Shown here piece after piece: positions 1 through 11,840 of a DNA stretch of 64,000 nucleotides. Position numbers and translations under genes: made by a program. Location of the stretch: contig WNNJ02002175.1 in assembly GCA_012934845.2 (NCBI GenBank), positions 1-64,000 on the forward strand, read 5' to 3'. The stretch is from Pomphorhynchus laevis. Taxonomy: Eukaryota; Acanthocephala; Palaeacanthocephala; Echinorhynchida; Pomphorhynchidae. How positions within the stretch are numbered: position 1 is the stretch's first letter; each line of letters starts with the position of its first letter. Under the pieces are notes generated by a model. The model was not told the origin of the DNA, ran no database searches, and was given only the letters and a program-made list of their open reading frames with translations.

Positions 1-978
1 AAATCAATCGTAGCCAGCTTTGGCTCCTGGACCACAGTTTCAAGCGATTTTTCGCAATAACAATATATATATAAATTGTTATTGCGAAAAATCGCTTGAA
101 ACTGTGGTCCAGGAGCCAAAGCTGGCTACGATTGATTTTTAATCCATATTTGCTGCTAAATAACTGGACTTCGATCATCAGCTCCATCAGTCTAATGTAT
201 CACTCCGAGACGATCCTAACCACCCAGCAGTCATCGTCAGTCGGATGAAGTGGTTAGGGTACGTTTCGACTGCTTTTGTGATAACTATAAAGACACCAGC
301 AATTCCTCACGATGCTATACGAAGCTCAGGTGCAGAAGCGTTTTTACTGGCTTGTTGCGTGTGTGGACCTTCTAGTTATTCTTTATATAAGGCACAAATG
401 CGTATCCGTTGATTACGAGGGCACTGAATTTCTCACAGGATTCCTGAAGGAATGCGTCATTTTATAAATTGTTATTGCGAAAAATCGCTTGAAACTGTGG
501 TCCAGGAGCCAAAGCTGGCTACGATTGATTTTTAATCCATATTTGCTGCTAAATAACTGGACTTCGATCATCAGCTCCATCAGTCTAATGTATCACTCCG
601 AGACGATCCTAACCACCCAGCAGTCATCGTAAGTCGGATGAAGTGGTTAGGGTACATTTCGACTGCTTTTGTGATAACTATAAAGACACCAGCAATTCCT
701 CACGATGCCATACGAAGCTCAGGTGCAGAAGCGTTTTTACTGGCTTGTTGCGTGTGTGGACCTTCTAGTTATTCTTTATATAAGGCACAAATGCGTATCC
801 GTTGATTACGAGGGCACTGAATTTCTCACAGGATTCCTGAAGGAATGCGTCATTTTATAAATTGTTATTGCGAAAAATCGCTTGAAACTGTGGTCCAGGA
901 GCCAAAGCTGGCTACGATTGATTTTTAATCCATATTTGCTGCTAAATAACTGGACTTCGATATATATATATATATTAA

Positions 979-1170
979 TTTAAAGAAATACCAGAAATAC
1001 AGAAAAAAATTATTAACGTTATCGGCCGAAGCCTTTTTCAATTGTATTTACTTTAGATCTCAAACTTTTTTAACGTTAAAAAATTTTGAGATCTAAAGTA
1101 AATACAATTGAAAAAGGCTTCGGCCGAAAACGTTAATAATTTTTTTCTGTATTCCTGGTATTTCTTTAAA
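979..1170. repeat. Long hairpin (foldback) between the 393-bp arrays
   Basis: The arm at about 979-1067 is almost exactly repeated in reverse complement at about 1083-1170, with a short AACGTT-containing spacer. The arms share a CGGCCGAAGCC segment and a run equivalent to TTGAAAAAGGC. It could be a MITE-like foldback or a fold-over product of the mirror arrays. No coding potential was seen. Confidence 0.75.
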
Positions 1171-1221
1171 CTAATATCAATCTGCATCCAATATGGATCC
1201 CAGGCGACGGTATTCAAACGA

Positions 1222-1223
<2 letters not shown>

Positions 1224-1287
<64 letters not shown>
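1224..1287. repeat. (TA)n microsatellite
   Basis: This is an uninterrupted AT dinucleotide run at the centre of the mirror-image arrays. It produces false IYIYIY open frames. Confidence 0.95.
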
Positions 1288-1291
<4 letters not shown>

Positions 1292-2174
1292 CGAAGTCCA
1301 GTTATTTAGCAGCAAATATGGATTAAAAATCAATCGTAGCCAGCTTTGGCTCCTGGACCACAGTTTCAAGCGATTTTTCGCAATAACAATTTATAAAATG
1401 ACGCATTCCTTCAGGAATCCTGTGAGAAATTCAGTGCCCTCGTAATCAACGGATACGCATTTGTGCCTTATATAAAGAATAACTAGAAGGTCCACACACG
1501 CAACAAGCCAGTAAAAACGCTTCTGCACCTGAGCTTCGTATAGCATCGTGAGGAATTGCTGGTGTCTTTATAGTTATCACAAAAGCAGTCGAAACGTACC
1601 CTAACCACTTCATCCGACTGACGATGACTGCTGGGTGGTTAGGATCGTCTCGGAGTGATACATTAGACTGATGGAGCTGATGATCGAAGTCCAGTTATTT
1701 AGCAGCAAATATGGATTAAAAATCAATCGTAGCCAGCTTTGGCTCCTGGACCACAGTTTCAAGCGATTTTTCGCAATAACAATTTATAACAATGACGCAT
1801 TCCTTCAGGAATCCTGTGAGAAATTCAGTGCCCTCGTAATTAACAGATACGCATTTGTGCCTTATATAAAGAATAACTACAAGGTCCACACTCGCAACAA
1901 TCCAGTAAAAACGCCTCTGCACCTGAGCTTTGTATAGCATCGTGCGGAATTGCTGGTGTCTTTATAGTTATCACAAAAGCAGTCGAAACGTACCCTAACC
2001 ACTTCATCCGACTGACGATGACTGCTGGGTGGTTAGGATCGTCTCGGAGTGATACATTAGACTGATGGAGCTGATGATCGAAGTCCAGTTATTTAGCAGC
2101 AAATATGGATTAAAAATCAATCGTAGCCAGCTTTGGCTCCTGGACCACAGTTTCAAGCGATTTTTCGCAATAAC

Positions 2175-2176
<2 letters not shown>

Positions 2177-2231
<55 letters not shown>
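2177..2231. repeat. (TA)n microsatellite
   Basis: This is a second AT dinucleotide run, closing the right-hand array of 393-bp units. Confidence 0.95.
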
Positions 2232-2233
<2 letters not shown>

Positions 2234-2334
2234 GATACACCAATTTTTACTTATGTATGTGTCCAATTATATTATTGTAACATGCAAGACTATAGTCACG
2301 CAGCTGTTTTGTCTGCTCACAGCAAAACTAATTT

Positions 2335-4210
2335 TATGTCAAAAAATCTTAATCCGGATACAGGATATTGAAATTAGAATATGTGCAAAGCCATGTAATT
2401 AGCGTTTTCTTGAAGTGCACTCTATTTGATATGTTGACGATATTCTCTGGAAGTTTGTTCCAAAGCCTCACCGCTCGATGAGAAAGGCGATATAGTCTTC
2501 CGAGTTTGCCGTGATGCAGGGTCCTCACAGTAAGAGAGTGACCTCGGTTAGTAGTTCGCTGGCTTTGCTGAATACAGTCGACCGGGAATCCGTCACGTTC
2601 GAATAACATATCACTAAAACATAAAATATTAAGATATACTATACTAGTAGGGACTTAAGGAGCTCCTATATTGGGCAAGCGCTCCTTATAAGACAATTTC
2701 CTGAGGGAATAGCACGATCTCGTCAATCTACTTAGGACATTTTCAAGCTCATTCATCTCACTACGTGTACACGGAAATACCGCAAGGATACAATATTCAA
2801 TAATAGGACGAATAAGTGAATTGTATATTATTTTAAGTCAGGAAGCCTATGGATTACAAATACATCTCCGGACCACATAGCTAAGTTTCCTGGTCATTTG
2901 GATGATTCTGTCCGTGTTTGGACGACTCTTCAATGACTTGTGCACAAGTATTCCCAAATCTCTCGGACATTGTACCTGTGGGCTCGGCATTTAATTTATA
3001 TCTGAAAGGAAATTTCTTGTGTCCAAAGTGCATGTGGCAGCACTTGATATATTTAACATCAGTCATGTCTCATTATTCCACCTAACAATATTGTCTAAAT
3101 CTTCCTGGAGCAGAAAACACTCATGATACGATTGAATGCACTGCCATAACTTGAAGTCATCCACAAACGTTGGGATTTTGCATTTCAGTCTTAATAACAA
3201 ATCCTGAAGGAAAATGTTGAACAGTAAAGGGCCGAGAACCGTACCTTGAGGCACTCTGGCACAAACATGAAGTGGTGAAGAGACACTACTGCCTAGCCTC
3301 ACTTGATATGACCGACCCTTCAAGAACGAACTAATCCAACGAACTACATGGGGATCAATACTGTATTTAGCCAAAACTACTAGCAGAGGATCATGTGGTA
3401 CTCGGTCAAACGCCCGGCTAAAATCGATAAAAATTACATCGACCCCACACCCATCCGCTACTACATCCGTCCAATTTTCACGAGCCATAATTAAATTACT
3501 GAGGCATGAACGACCAGTGCGAAATCCATGTTGAGAATGGTACAGAAGTTTAAATCTATCCATATGAGAAGTTATGTATTTATGCACGAACCTTTCAAGA
3601 CATTTACATACAACGCTTGTCAGACTTACAGGACGATAATTGGACGGGTCTTCTCTGTTCCCTTTTTTGTATATAGGAGTAATGTGAGATCGCTTCCACT
3701 GATCAGGGATGCATGATGTGCATAGAGACATGTTAAACATCTCTGATAATGGGAATGCTAGCAGGTCATGGAGTTTTTGAAGAATAAAAGGATGAATGTC
3801 GTCCGGCCCAGCCGACGTGTAACAAGATAATTTACGCAATTCCCGTGATACCTCTGCTGGAGAAATTAATGGCATATGGGAGACGAATGTCTCAGGAATT
3901 TGCGCTGGACGAAAATCTGTAATTGGAGTGGGACAAATAAGATCAAAGGCCTCTGCCAACATACTCACAACTTCGTCAGGATCTCTCGCAATCTTACCGT
4001 CATGGGTCAAAAGGGAAATTGATGGAATAACTTTTCTACTTTTATTTACATAGCTTCAGAACGGCTTGGAAAAAACTTTATATAATGCCAGGATTTTCGA
4101 TTCATGCTTTTGCCTATTCAACAATTTCATGTAGTTGAAGCGACGACGATACTGTAGTTATTCTAACCGAAGTGTCTGATTATCCAGAAATGATTGAAAG
4201 AGTAAAACCT
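2335..4210 (-). mobile_element. CR1-like LINE, 3' half (RT), 5'-truncated and broken
   Basis: On the minus strand the best open frame is 4010-3063 (315 codons), with the reverse transcriptase blocks in order: GPDDIHPF, YRPVSLTS, QHGFRTGRSC, VIFIDFSRAFDRVPH, VPQGTVLGPLL, then FVDD where the family normally has FADD. Frames at 3066-2881 and 2609-2349 give the C-terminal region, ending with RLSHRAVRLWNKLPENI, typical of CR1 C-termini. Upstream, the linker before the RT can be followed to about 4200 with an in-frame stop. The element is 5'-truncated, frame-broken after the RT core, and has an altered catalytic box, so it is not active. Confidence 0.85.
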
Positions 4211-4661
4211 GGTGAAAATCTTTTGGTTATAAAAACTTACAGACCTAAAAAAGTTTGAGACATAAATAACATACAATAACTACATACTTTATAAAAACAT
4301 ACAATTTAGAAAGTTTATTGGAAGTATTCTTAGAGCTATTTTCAAGACAAATTGCATCAACCGTTTCGTCCTCTTACTTTTCCACTTTCACATTCGATAT
4401 TTCTAACAAGACACTAATTTTGTGCGAAATCGTCTTTTGAAAGATTATTTGGTTTTGACTGGTTTAAATATTCTTGGAAAGATTTTGACTGGTTTAAATA
4501 TTCTTGGATATAACTAATCACAATACAATTTTGCAATCCATATTGAATAAAATAAGAAACAAGAACAAAAAATTTAAACAACTTAAACACACAAGTGTAC
4601 TGAAATCCATTCCTCAACGATCACTCACCTGTAATGATGATAAGGATCGGACGAAACAACA
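4211..4661. other. AT-rich spacer with a 30-bp tandem duplication
   Basis: No convincing gene lies here. A 26-base segment starting TTTTGACTGG is repeated at 4453-4478 and 4483-4508. A short + strand open frame ending at 4258 overlaps the 5' edge of the neighbouring LINE and is discussed in the findings. Confidence 0.6.
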
Positions 4662-7640
4662 ATGACCACGTATCCGGTGTCGCAGAACTTGCGTACTCAA
4701 GAAGGTGCGATTAACGAGAGCAACCGATGTCCAAAGTGCAAACGCATCAACAAACGCAAGCGCTTAGTACAGTGCGACAGCTGCGGTGCATGGTATCACC
4801 TCTCTTGTGTCGGGTTGACAAGGTCGCATGCATAGCTATTGCCAAGATGGCAATATTCCGCATGCCGGAGAGTATCACAACCACCAGTTGGTGCCGCCGT
4901 TAATCTAGATTTCGACATTGAGACGTATATAACCTAATGTCGGATTAGAATCAGGATTCTACCCAAAGGAGTTTTAATCCCTTTCGACGATGCACACGTA
5001 AAAACTCTAAGAGAAACGATCGAACAGAAGACACTTGAAAAATGGGGGAGACTACTATGTTTTTGGTATTGGAGCCTTCAACGACTCGAATTATCTATCG
5101 GTACGAGACAACCCTCTCTAACCACAAAGGTAAAGCAACAATTAACCGACTTCATTGAATTAAGCGGCATACCCCGCTCATCGCCTAAAAGACAGTTCAC
5201 CAACAACAATATAAAGATTGACGAACATCATTACGGAAAACGAGTGGCAGCAAAATTCGCTGATGGCGATATCAGAGAATCTGTACGTGAAATATTCTCT
5301 TCGGACAACCTAGAGATACATAATGAGGAAACCTTGGCAGCTTTGATCGCTCATCATCCACCTGCTCCACCGAATCTATTACTCCCACCGCCCTAATACG
5401 ATACGATCATCGCAGCGTAAGTCGGACGGAATGCAGTCAGACAGGCAATAAACGAGTTTGACCCAGGATCATCCGGAGGTCCGGATGGGCTTCGACCGGG
5501 ACAGCTGCGTAGCTTACTAGAGCAAGAAGTATGAGAAGCCACCATACACCTGTCAGCAACGTGAACAAATTTCATAAACGTGGTTCCTAAAGGCGACGTA
5601 CCTGAGACAGTTCGAAGGATTTTCTACAGAGCTACTTTAGTGGCCTTGAACAAGAAAGGTGGAAGAATTCGCCGGATTGCGGTGAGTAATAAATTAAGGC
5701 GCCTCGATTTAAATGCCGCAGCCAAACAAGTTAATATACGACTCGGCCAACAAATGCGTTAAATTCAACTGGGTTTGGCTACGCGAGGAGGCTTCAAAGC
5801 AGCAGCCCACATAACACGAAGATATCTGAAGGATGTCAACCGACGTAGAGTACTCCTGAAAATCGACATACGGAACGCTTACAATTCAATTCATTGCGAC
5901 GTAGTATTAGCCGCAGTCCGCCACCAGTCTTCAGAATTATACCATATGACATGGCAAGCATACGCCAAAACGTAATGCTTCTTCTACGACGATAAAGTTT
6001 TAACATCAGCAAATGGCATTCAACAAGGCGACCCCTTTTGGAGTGGCTTTGTTTTCGATGGGGGTTCACCAAATCGCTAAGGAAATCAAAGCAGAATTAA
6101 ATCTGTGGTACTTGGACGACGGCACCATCGATGGAGACCCTAAAATAGTACCTGACGACATATTGATTATGATCTAAAAGTTGAGGAGTATTGGACTGGA
6201 AATCAACTGAGCACAAAGCAAACTAACAATCTTGGATCATTCATCATCAGTCGACGAAAAGCGGACCAAACAGCTCTTCAAAAAACTCCTGCCTGATATC
6301 TTTCTGAGCTACAAGAAAGATTGCACACTTTTGGGTGTTTCGCTCAAATCCACCAACATTCCTTAGATAATTGACGAAAATACGAGGGATTTGAAACTAA
6401 TGGTATCCCGACTCTCACACGTTGACAATCCCAAGGCTTTCACTCTGCTAAAAAATTGCTTCGCAATACCAAAGTTGTAGTTCAACCTGAGAAGTACACC
6501 GGCCTACTACATCGAAATTCTTTGGAAGCCTTCGACGAAACCCTGAAATGAAGCGGTGACAAGTTTAACTAATGTTGCTTTCAACGACACTTCGTGGGAA
6601 CAGGCCACATTACCTGTGGCATACGGCGGTTTAGGTATTTGAAAAGCCGCTGACATCGCACTACCAGGTTTCTTGTCTTCAATGCATGCCGCGCGCGATC
6701 TGGTGAACGCTGTTCTTCTCTGCGTTTGCAAACTGGCTCATTCCAGAAAGCTGTCGACAATCGAGATGATATGGAACGTGGCAAGTGGCGGGATTGATTA
6801 GCCATCATTAAAAAATAGACAAAAGATGTGGGACTTGTCATTAATGGAGATCAGGCTCGCGAGGATGAAAGCCGAAGCCGATCAGATAAGCAGAGCTTGT
6901 TTAATGTCGGCATCATGCAAGGAGAGTGGACTATGGTTACACGCTATACCCATATCTTCATTGGGCACACAACTCGACCCTGAAACCCTCCGAATCACCT
7001 TGGCCTTGAGAGTGGGTTCATCAGTGTGTCAATCCCACACGTGCAGATGTGGTAGATTGATCGACCCCCTGGGCCATCACGAACTGTCCTGCAGATACAA
7101 CGACGGCCGACATTCCTGACACGCAGAACTGAACAGCGTTGTTAAGCGTTCTTTGCAACGCGCGGCTTGCCATCTATTCTCGAACCTTTGGGTCTGGACA
7201 GGGGAGATGGAAAACGCCCCGACGGCATCACTACCTTCTCATTCAAGAACGGATGAAATGAATGCTGGGATTACACTTGTGTCGACACATTTGCTGAAAC
7301 CAACATACACTCGTCAGCAACTGAGTCAGGTAGAGCCGCTATAAATGCAGAGGAAGCAAAACGGCTTAAGTACAAAAGCCTATCAGGACAGTTTCAATTC
7401 GAACCTATTGCTATGGAGACTACAGGAGTGTTTGGACCGACAACAGCAGTCATCATAAAGGAAATCGGCCAGAGAATTCAGTCTACAGCGTGTGAACCAC
7501 ACGAGTCGTTGTGGTTAAAGCAAAGACTAGGCTTAGCAGTGCAGCGCGGCAACGCCTTTAGCATTATTAGCAGTGCTAGACAATGATTTTGTTTAAAAAC
7601 TTAATGTAACTGTTATTATAGAAATTTGTGTATAAAGTAT
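4662..7640 (+). mobile_element. RLE-type non-LTR retrotransposon, broken
   Basis: An ATG at 4662 opens a frame of 57 codons with a PHD-like zinc finger (CPKC, then QCDSCGAWYHLSCVGL), after which stops and frameshifts follow. Further parts in order: a segment with KRVAAKFADGDIRESV, typical of the linker before the RT; RT blocks GGPDGLRPGQLRSLL, ALNKKGGRIRRIAVSN, LLKIDIRNAYNSI, GIQQGDP and the catalytic WYLDDGT near 6100; a CRCG...GHHELSC zinc motif near 7040-7090; and a C-terminal restriction-like endonuclease, GDGKRPDGIT then WDYTCVDTF (7190-7290), with KRLKY and FEPIAMETTG. The frame ends with TGA near 7586. The order PHD, RT, Cys-His motif, PD...D nuclease places it with R2/CRE-type LINEs. 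It has many breaks and is old. Confidence 0.8.
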
Positions 7641-7659
7641 TATTTTGCTAAAAAAATAG

Positions 7660-7925
7660 AGTTTATTCCGATTTCTTAAAATTTCAACTAACTCATCGTC
7701 AAACCAAGCAGGTTTGCGTGTAGCAAGGTTTTGTAAGGGTTTCAATGGAGCGACGCAGTCTGTGATATATTTGAGGGAAGCTTATAACGTATCCCAATCA
7801 CGGACATAGGTAATGTCACTATAGTGAACACCCATTCTAATTGCGAGTGTACGTAATAAATCTATATCCGCTTTATACCAGTTTCGTTTCGATATTACGT
7901 TTTGTACCAGTTACGATTTTATCGT
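7660..7925 (-). mobile_element. CR1-like LINE fragment (between endonuclease and RT)
   Basis: Minus-strand translation gives NWYKADIDLLRTLAIRMG, then WDTL (stop) ASLKYITDCVAPLKPL, then KPAWFDDELVEILRNRNKL. This is the characteristic linker between the endonuclease and RT of CR1 LINEs (P-W-F-D/S-x-E-L). One in-frame stop is present. About 170 bases to its right (7926-8090) hold nothing recognisable. Confidence 0.75.
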
Positions 7926-8095
7926 AGGTTTAGTTATCTGATTTGATTTGTTCTACCGACAAGTTATTAATGAATGACCTGTAGACTTTGTCTTCCCGGC
8001 AATATAACCTGTTATTATTGATACGCCATTATTGTTCTGATTATTTTCAAAAATGAATTTTTATTTTTAAATTCTAAATTTAAAAATAAAGAAGC

Positions 8096-9555
8096 TTACA
8101 GTATTCGTGGATTCCTGATGATTGGAAAAGGGCAATTGTTGTACCTATTCCAAAGAAACAGTTGGCACTAACTTGTTCAGATTTTAGACCAATTAGTCTT
8201 ACCAGTGTTATTTCTAAAATTATGGAGAGACTCATTGCGAAGAGAATACGTGAACATCTAAATTTATATCAAATTCTTGATGATTCTCAGCACGGCTTCC
8301 GACCTGGTCGCTCGTGCCTAACTAATCTGTTGAATGCTCGCGAACATTGGGTAGCTGCTCTTAGTTCGGGTCTTACAGTTGATATAATATTTCTTGATTT
8401 CTCTAAGGCCTTTGATAGAGTTCCACATGCTGGTTTAGATTCACTACTACGTCATTACGGTGTACCTACGACAATTTGCAACTGGATTAAGACATTTCTC
8501 GAGGATCGATCATTCGTTGTGCGATTAGATGAAGTTTTGTCAACAGCTCGACGTGTTCATTCGGGTGTTCCTCAGGGCACGGTCCTAGGTCCACTTCTCT
8601 TTATCATCTTTTTGAATGACCTACTCCTAAGGTTAAAGTGTCCTCACCTGGCATTTGCTGACGATGTTAAAATATGGGCAACAACCCAAAACGAGGCGGA
8701 TTGTGAATTTTTACAATGTGACCTTAACCGTATCGGGACTTGGTGTAATAGCACTGGCTTGATACTCAACGCGACAAAATGTGTATGGATCAGATTGGGT
8801 AGAGATAAAACTCATTTCGATTACAAAATAAATGGACACTCAATCAAGCGAGTCTCAGAACATCCCGACCTGGGAGTGATAATTCACGAATCGCTAAAGA
8901 CAAGAGCAAATAGTGATCACGCGCGGTTAAAAGCGATACGTGCCTTATACTGCATAAAAATGACTTTTGCAAAATTATCGCCGCAAATCTTCGCCAAACT
9001 TTATTGTGCCCTAGTAAGACCACATCTTGAGTATTGTGTACAGGCAACCTTTCCAACGACCAGGAGTGAGTTGAATAACTTGGAAAGTGTAATGAGACGA
9101 GCTTCTCGGATGTGTTGTCAAGGAAGCTTTATTTCAAGATTAAGATGTTTGAACGTTTTATCAGTGAGGTATCGGTATCTTTTTCTTGATCTGATTACAC
9201 TTTGGAAAATTGTACATTCAGCTGATGGCTTTCCTTTGGGTGTAGTTAGATTTCGAGATAATTCGAGATTGCGAGGCCATTGTAAGATGCTTTTTAAAAA
9301 ATTACCGGGTAAGCTGCGAAAATTTTACAGACTGTCTGAACGGGCAGTAGATGTTTGGAATAGTTTGCCTGAACCTATCGCTGCCATCACCAATTTCCTC
9401 GCTTTCAAAAACAGGGTTCGACGTTGGATATACGTCCAGGCTGATTTGTCACCTTTTCTAACCTACCCATTTGGTTGATCTTTTTTCTGTATTGTGTGAT
9501 CGGCTTAAAGCCTTATGGCTAAGTCTGAACTTGATAATAATAATAATAATAAGGA
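8096..9555 (+). mobile_element. CR1-like LINE, RT to 3' end, 5'-truncated but open
   Basis: The frame runs open from about 8096 (IPDDWKRAIVVPIPKK) to the stop at 9478; the first ATG at 8162 is internal and not a true start. RT blocks are all present: DFRPISLTSV, QHGFRPGRSCLTNLL, IIFLDFSKAFDRVPH, GVPQGTVLGPLLF and the catalytic FADD at LAFADDVKIW. The usual CR1 C-terminal region follows (PHLEYCVQATFPT, RLSERAVDVWNSLP). After the stop a short 3' UTR ends in an (ATA)n-like run at about 9532-9552, the microsatellite-type tail of CR1 elements. The endonuclease and ORF1 are missing, so this is a dead-on-arrival copy. The clean frame suggests a fairly recent insertion. Confidence 0.9.
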
Positions 9556-9829
9556 ATATATATTTTGTAAATTCTTTATATAGTCATCCCTTATGCTGTG
9601 AAGATAGATTCATCTCAAAATAAATGTATCTGTAGAGTTGTCGTTTATCTGAAAATATAACTAAATAATAAGATTCTTATTTTATTTTTTTCCTAGAATA
9701 CCTCGAACCAAATGATCATATAATAGCATCACGTGATAGATAAAAAGAAACAATAAGTACAAGGTAAATTCTTTAATGTAATATAAGAAACTAGAGTTTC
9801 TTTATAAAATCGGTATTTCGAACTCTTAG
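9556..9829. other. AT-rich spacer, nothing recognised
   Basis: Both strands were scanned by eye. No coding, RNA or repeat signal that I can support. Confidence 0.5.
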
Positions 9830-11030
9830 TCGTATTGGAATGTTGTCGGTACGTGAGAGGTTTATAGCTTTGGAAATGCTTTGTCTATGGTACGTGTCGA
9901 ATGGTACGGTGGGTTATCGGTGATTATACCACGGATGAACTGCTCCGGGCATCACCATTGATGAGAAGTTCGCGATTTCTCGTAGTAACACTTGAACTGC
10001 TGCGGTGAAACTGGAACCCGTAAGGTCCTTCAGGTGCAATTGGCTTAAACCGTCAGGTCCACCAGCCGCACTATTGGCGAAGGAACTGATTGCGCGTGTG
10101 ACTTCATCTACGCGAGTTGCTGCACAATAAGCTGAGTTATCGGGAAGGTCTTCCAGTCTGCCGGAATCATGGATTTGACGAAGAGGGTGTTATCGTTGCA
10201 AGGCACATGACCTGTCGGTACTGTAATTTGCAAAGCTGTGTTTGCTCGCTAACAAACGAATTGCGCCGCGAGCGTCCCCAAGTTCCATCTTTTCGGATAT
10301 TTTTCTGCATAATTCTTCATTGTCGTCACGATTACATTTTTGCTTACTTGGTTGGATCGAGATGTGAGTGCATTGGGTACTGCTATTGTAGACATCCCCT
10401 CCTACCTCCGAGGAATAATGTAAGGCAGACATTTTGACAAAACTGGTTAGAGTGCCGGTATGATGTGCCTCTGGTACACGTAGACAGTAGCGAGGAAAAA
10501 GTAACAAATCTTGCCACGCTATCAGATCAGATGGTGCCTCGGATGCTGCTCGTAGTAATGACCCTCGTTTTAGCGCCACAGTCAGTCGTGCTCACTTAGG
10601 AATTCGTCGAATCGTACGAAATCCCTCACAAAAAGATTTCTTTATAAATGTGACAGAACATTCCAAATTATTTACGGGGCATTGTGATGCAACTATGTCG
10701 GTGTTAAGAATAGCTGGGTTAAACGGGTGTTGTTTGCTCGCATGGCCTTTGCATTCGATGCCGTTGATCGAATGTTCGATCTTTCGATCCCTCCTTCCCG
10801 CTGACGCTCGACAAGTCCTTCTCGGTTATCATGTCATTTGCTTCGTCACGGCATATATTTCCAACTGTTGCTGCGTGTTGAGCGAGCAAAATACCGGATT
10901 TGGGGCAGCGGAAACGGGTTGGTCCATGGACTCGAATTCTGCCGTTAATGGTAAGGGCCGATAATTTCCCGCATCGCAGACACTTGCCTACATCCTCGAC
11001 AATTTCCCCACGTTTAATATGATTTTTGTT
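9830..11030 (-). mobile_element. RLE-type LINE, N-terminal part, truncated
   Basis: Read on the minus strand from about 11020: a zinc finger (KCLRCGKL, then HGPTRFRCPKSG, one Cys pair altered), a long linker, then RRIPK and ALKRGSLLRAASEAPSDLI (10579 onward), LLLFPRYCLRVP, RKISEKMELGDARGAIRLL, and the beginning of the RT, SAAGGPDGLSQLHLKDLTG (about 10080-10020). It breaks off before the catalytic RT boxes near 9830. The same linker block (D-I/A-R-x-A-I/V-R) is in the element at 4.7-7.6 kb, so they are related, but the N-terminal zinc finger differs. Stops and frame changes are present. Confidence 0.7.
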
Positions 11031-11329
11031 TTCTCTTGTTAGGCTGTGTCATGCTTTTATGTTTCGTAGTTCTCGTCTCGAATAATATCGTTGTCTTGTC
11101 GTAAAAGAGATGCGCGGGCGAAGCGAGTGCGTTGAATATATTTATTTTAAGAAGTTAGTAATCAAAGAATTTCTTAAAATATTCACATTCATAAGATTTT
11201 ATTATATAAAATCAAATATAATTATTTATTATTTATTTTTGCTTATCTTTATTTTATTTATCATTATTTTTAAATTATATAATATAAGGTACGTAGACTC
11301 AGTTAACTGAACTGGTTTTATTATTTAAA
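11031..11329. other. AT-rich spacer, nothing recognised
   Basis: An AT-rich stretch with poly-pyrimidine runs. The 66-codon open frame at 11110-11310 is low complexity and not supported as a gene. Confidence 0.4.
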
Positions 11330-11580
11330 TATGGATTTACAAATGTCCGTTTTGTTGTCAGTTGCCCGAACATGTAGATATCAACAAACTTACGTTTCTT
11401 CATTGTAGCTTTAGTAAAGATACTAGTCTAACTTAACCGGCATATACGTAACTCTGGTTTTTGAAGGTTGTATCTACGAGTTTTCATTGAGTCATCCTAT
11501 TAACAATCATTGCTTGACTATAGCAACTATATTCGTCACAAGCGTTTGTATAGTAGTAGGTGATTTGAACATACCAGGTA
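11330..11580 (+). mobile_element. CR1-like LINE (element D), segment 1: endonuclease
   Basis: The + strand frame ends with SVCIVVGDLNIPGT just before 11580, the GDLN endonuclease motif of APE-type LINEs. This is the first of five collinear pieces of one CR1 element separated by later insertions (next pieces 11840-11993, 12791-13305, 14420-14888, 18660-18940). Confidence 0.65.
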
Positions 11581-11840
11581 CTAAAAAAGATTTATTTTAA
11601 CGTGGCAAATGCGTGCCAGCGCACGCTTACATGACCACAGCAAAACAAAACTGTAAATCATGTGTCGAGAAGGTGTGAACGAAGGAGGTGTTTGAATGTG
11701 ATAAAAGAGGGAGCGCGGCGGACGTCGAGAGGGAGTTGATTCCAGGCGAGTGAGGCGGCGACGAGGAAGGATCGGAGACTGTAGTTCTTGGAGTGATTGG
11801 GGACGTGGACTAATCGGGACGAGTATGTCACAGATTGTAA
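11581..11840 (-). mobile_element. LINE family B, 3' end, inserted antisense in element D
   Basis: The minus strand encodes the C-terminus [46 protein letters not shown], then a 3' UTR whose end on the plus strand reads AAAAAAGATTTATTTTAACG. The same 3' end recurs at 13306, 14889, 25800, 26620 and 44085. It is a severely 5'-truncated copy. Its 3' poly-A-like end abuts the GDLNIPGT codons of element D. Confidence 0.8.

Larger units (their letters stand above)
1..2177. repeat. 393-bp satellite-like units in mirror-image arrays
   Basis: A unit of 393 bp recurs. In one orientation it starts at 76, 469 and 862 (the last copy broken near 958). In the opposite orientation equivalent points are at 1288, 1681 and 2075, ending near 2177. 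Positions 1-62 are a further inverted fragment facing the copy at 76. Copies differ by only a few bases, so the arrays are young. Each unit contains a 9-base inverted pair (CCTAACCAC and GTGGTTAGG) and a second pair (GCAGTC and GACTGC). No protein is encoded: short open frames here are antisense to each other. I do not recognise the family; it resembles a satellite or a small non-autonomous tandem element. Confidence 0.85.

Noticed and set aside
1560-1690. Classical hammerhead in the 393-bp unit
   Set aside because: CTGACGA, GAAAC and GTA are present, but the helices cannot be arranged as stems I-III; only a pseudoknot fits. Kept as a separate, lower-confidence finding.
1108-2402. Open frames rich in IYIYIY repeats and frames opposite each other over the 393-bp units
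   Set aside because: They are translations of (TA)n runs and of antisense satellite copies; no conserved protein features.
10117-10964. Plus-strand open frames of about 105 codons
   Set aside because: They are shadows of the minus-strand RLE-type LINE coding sequence.
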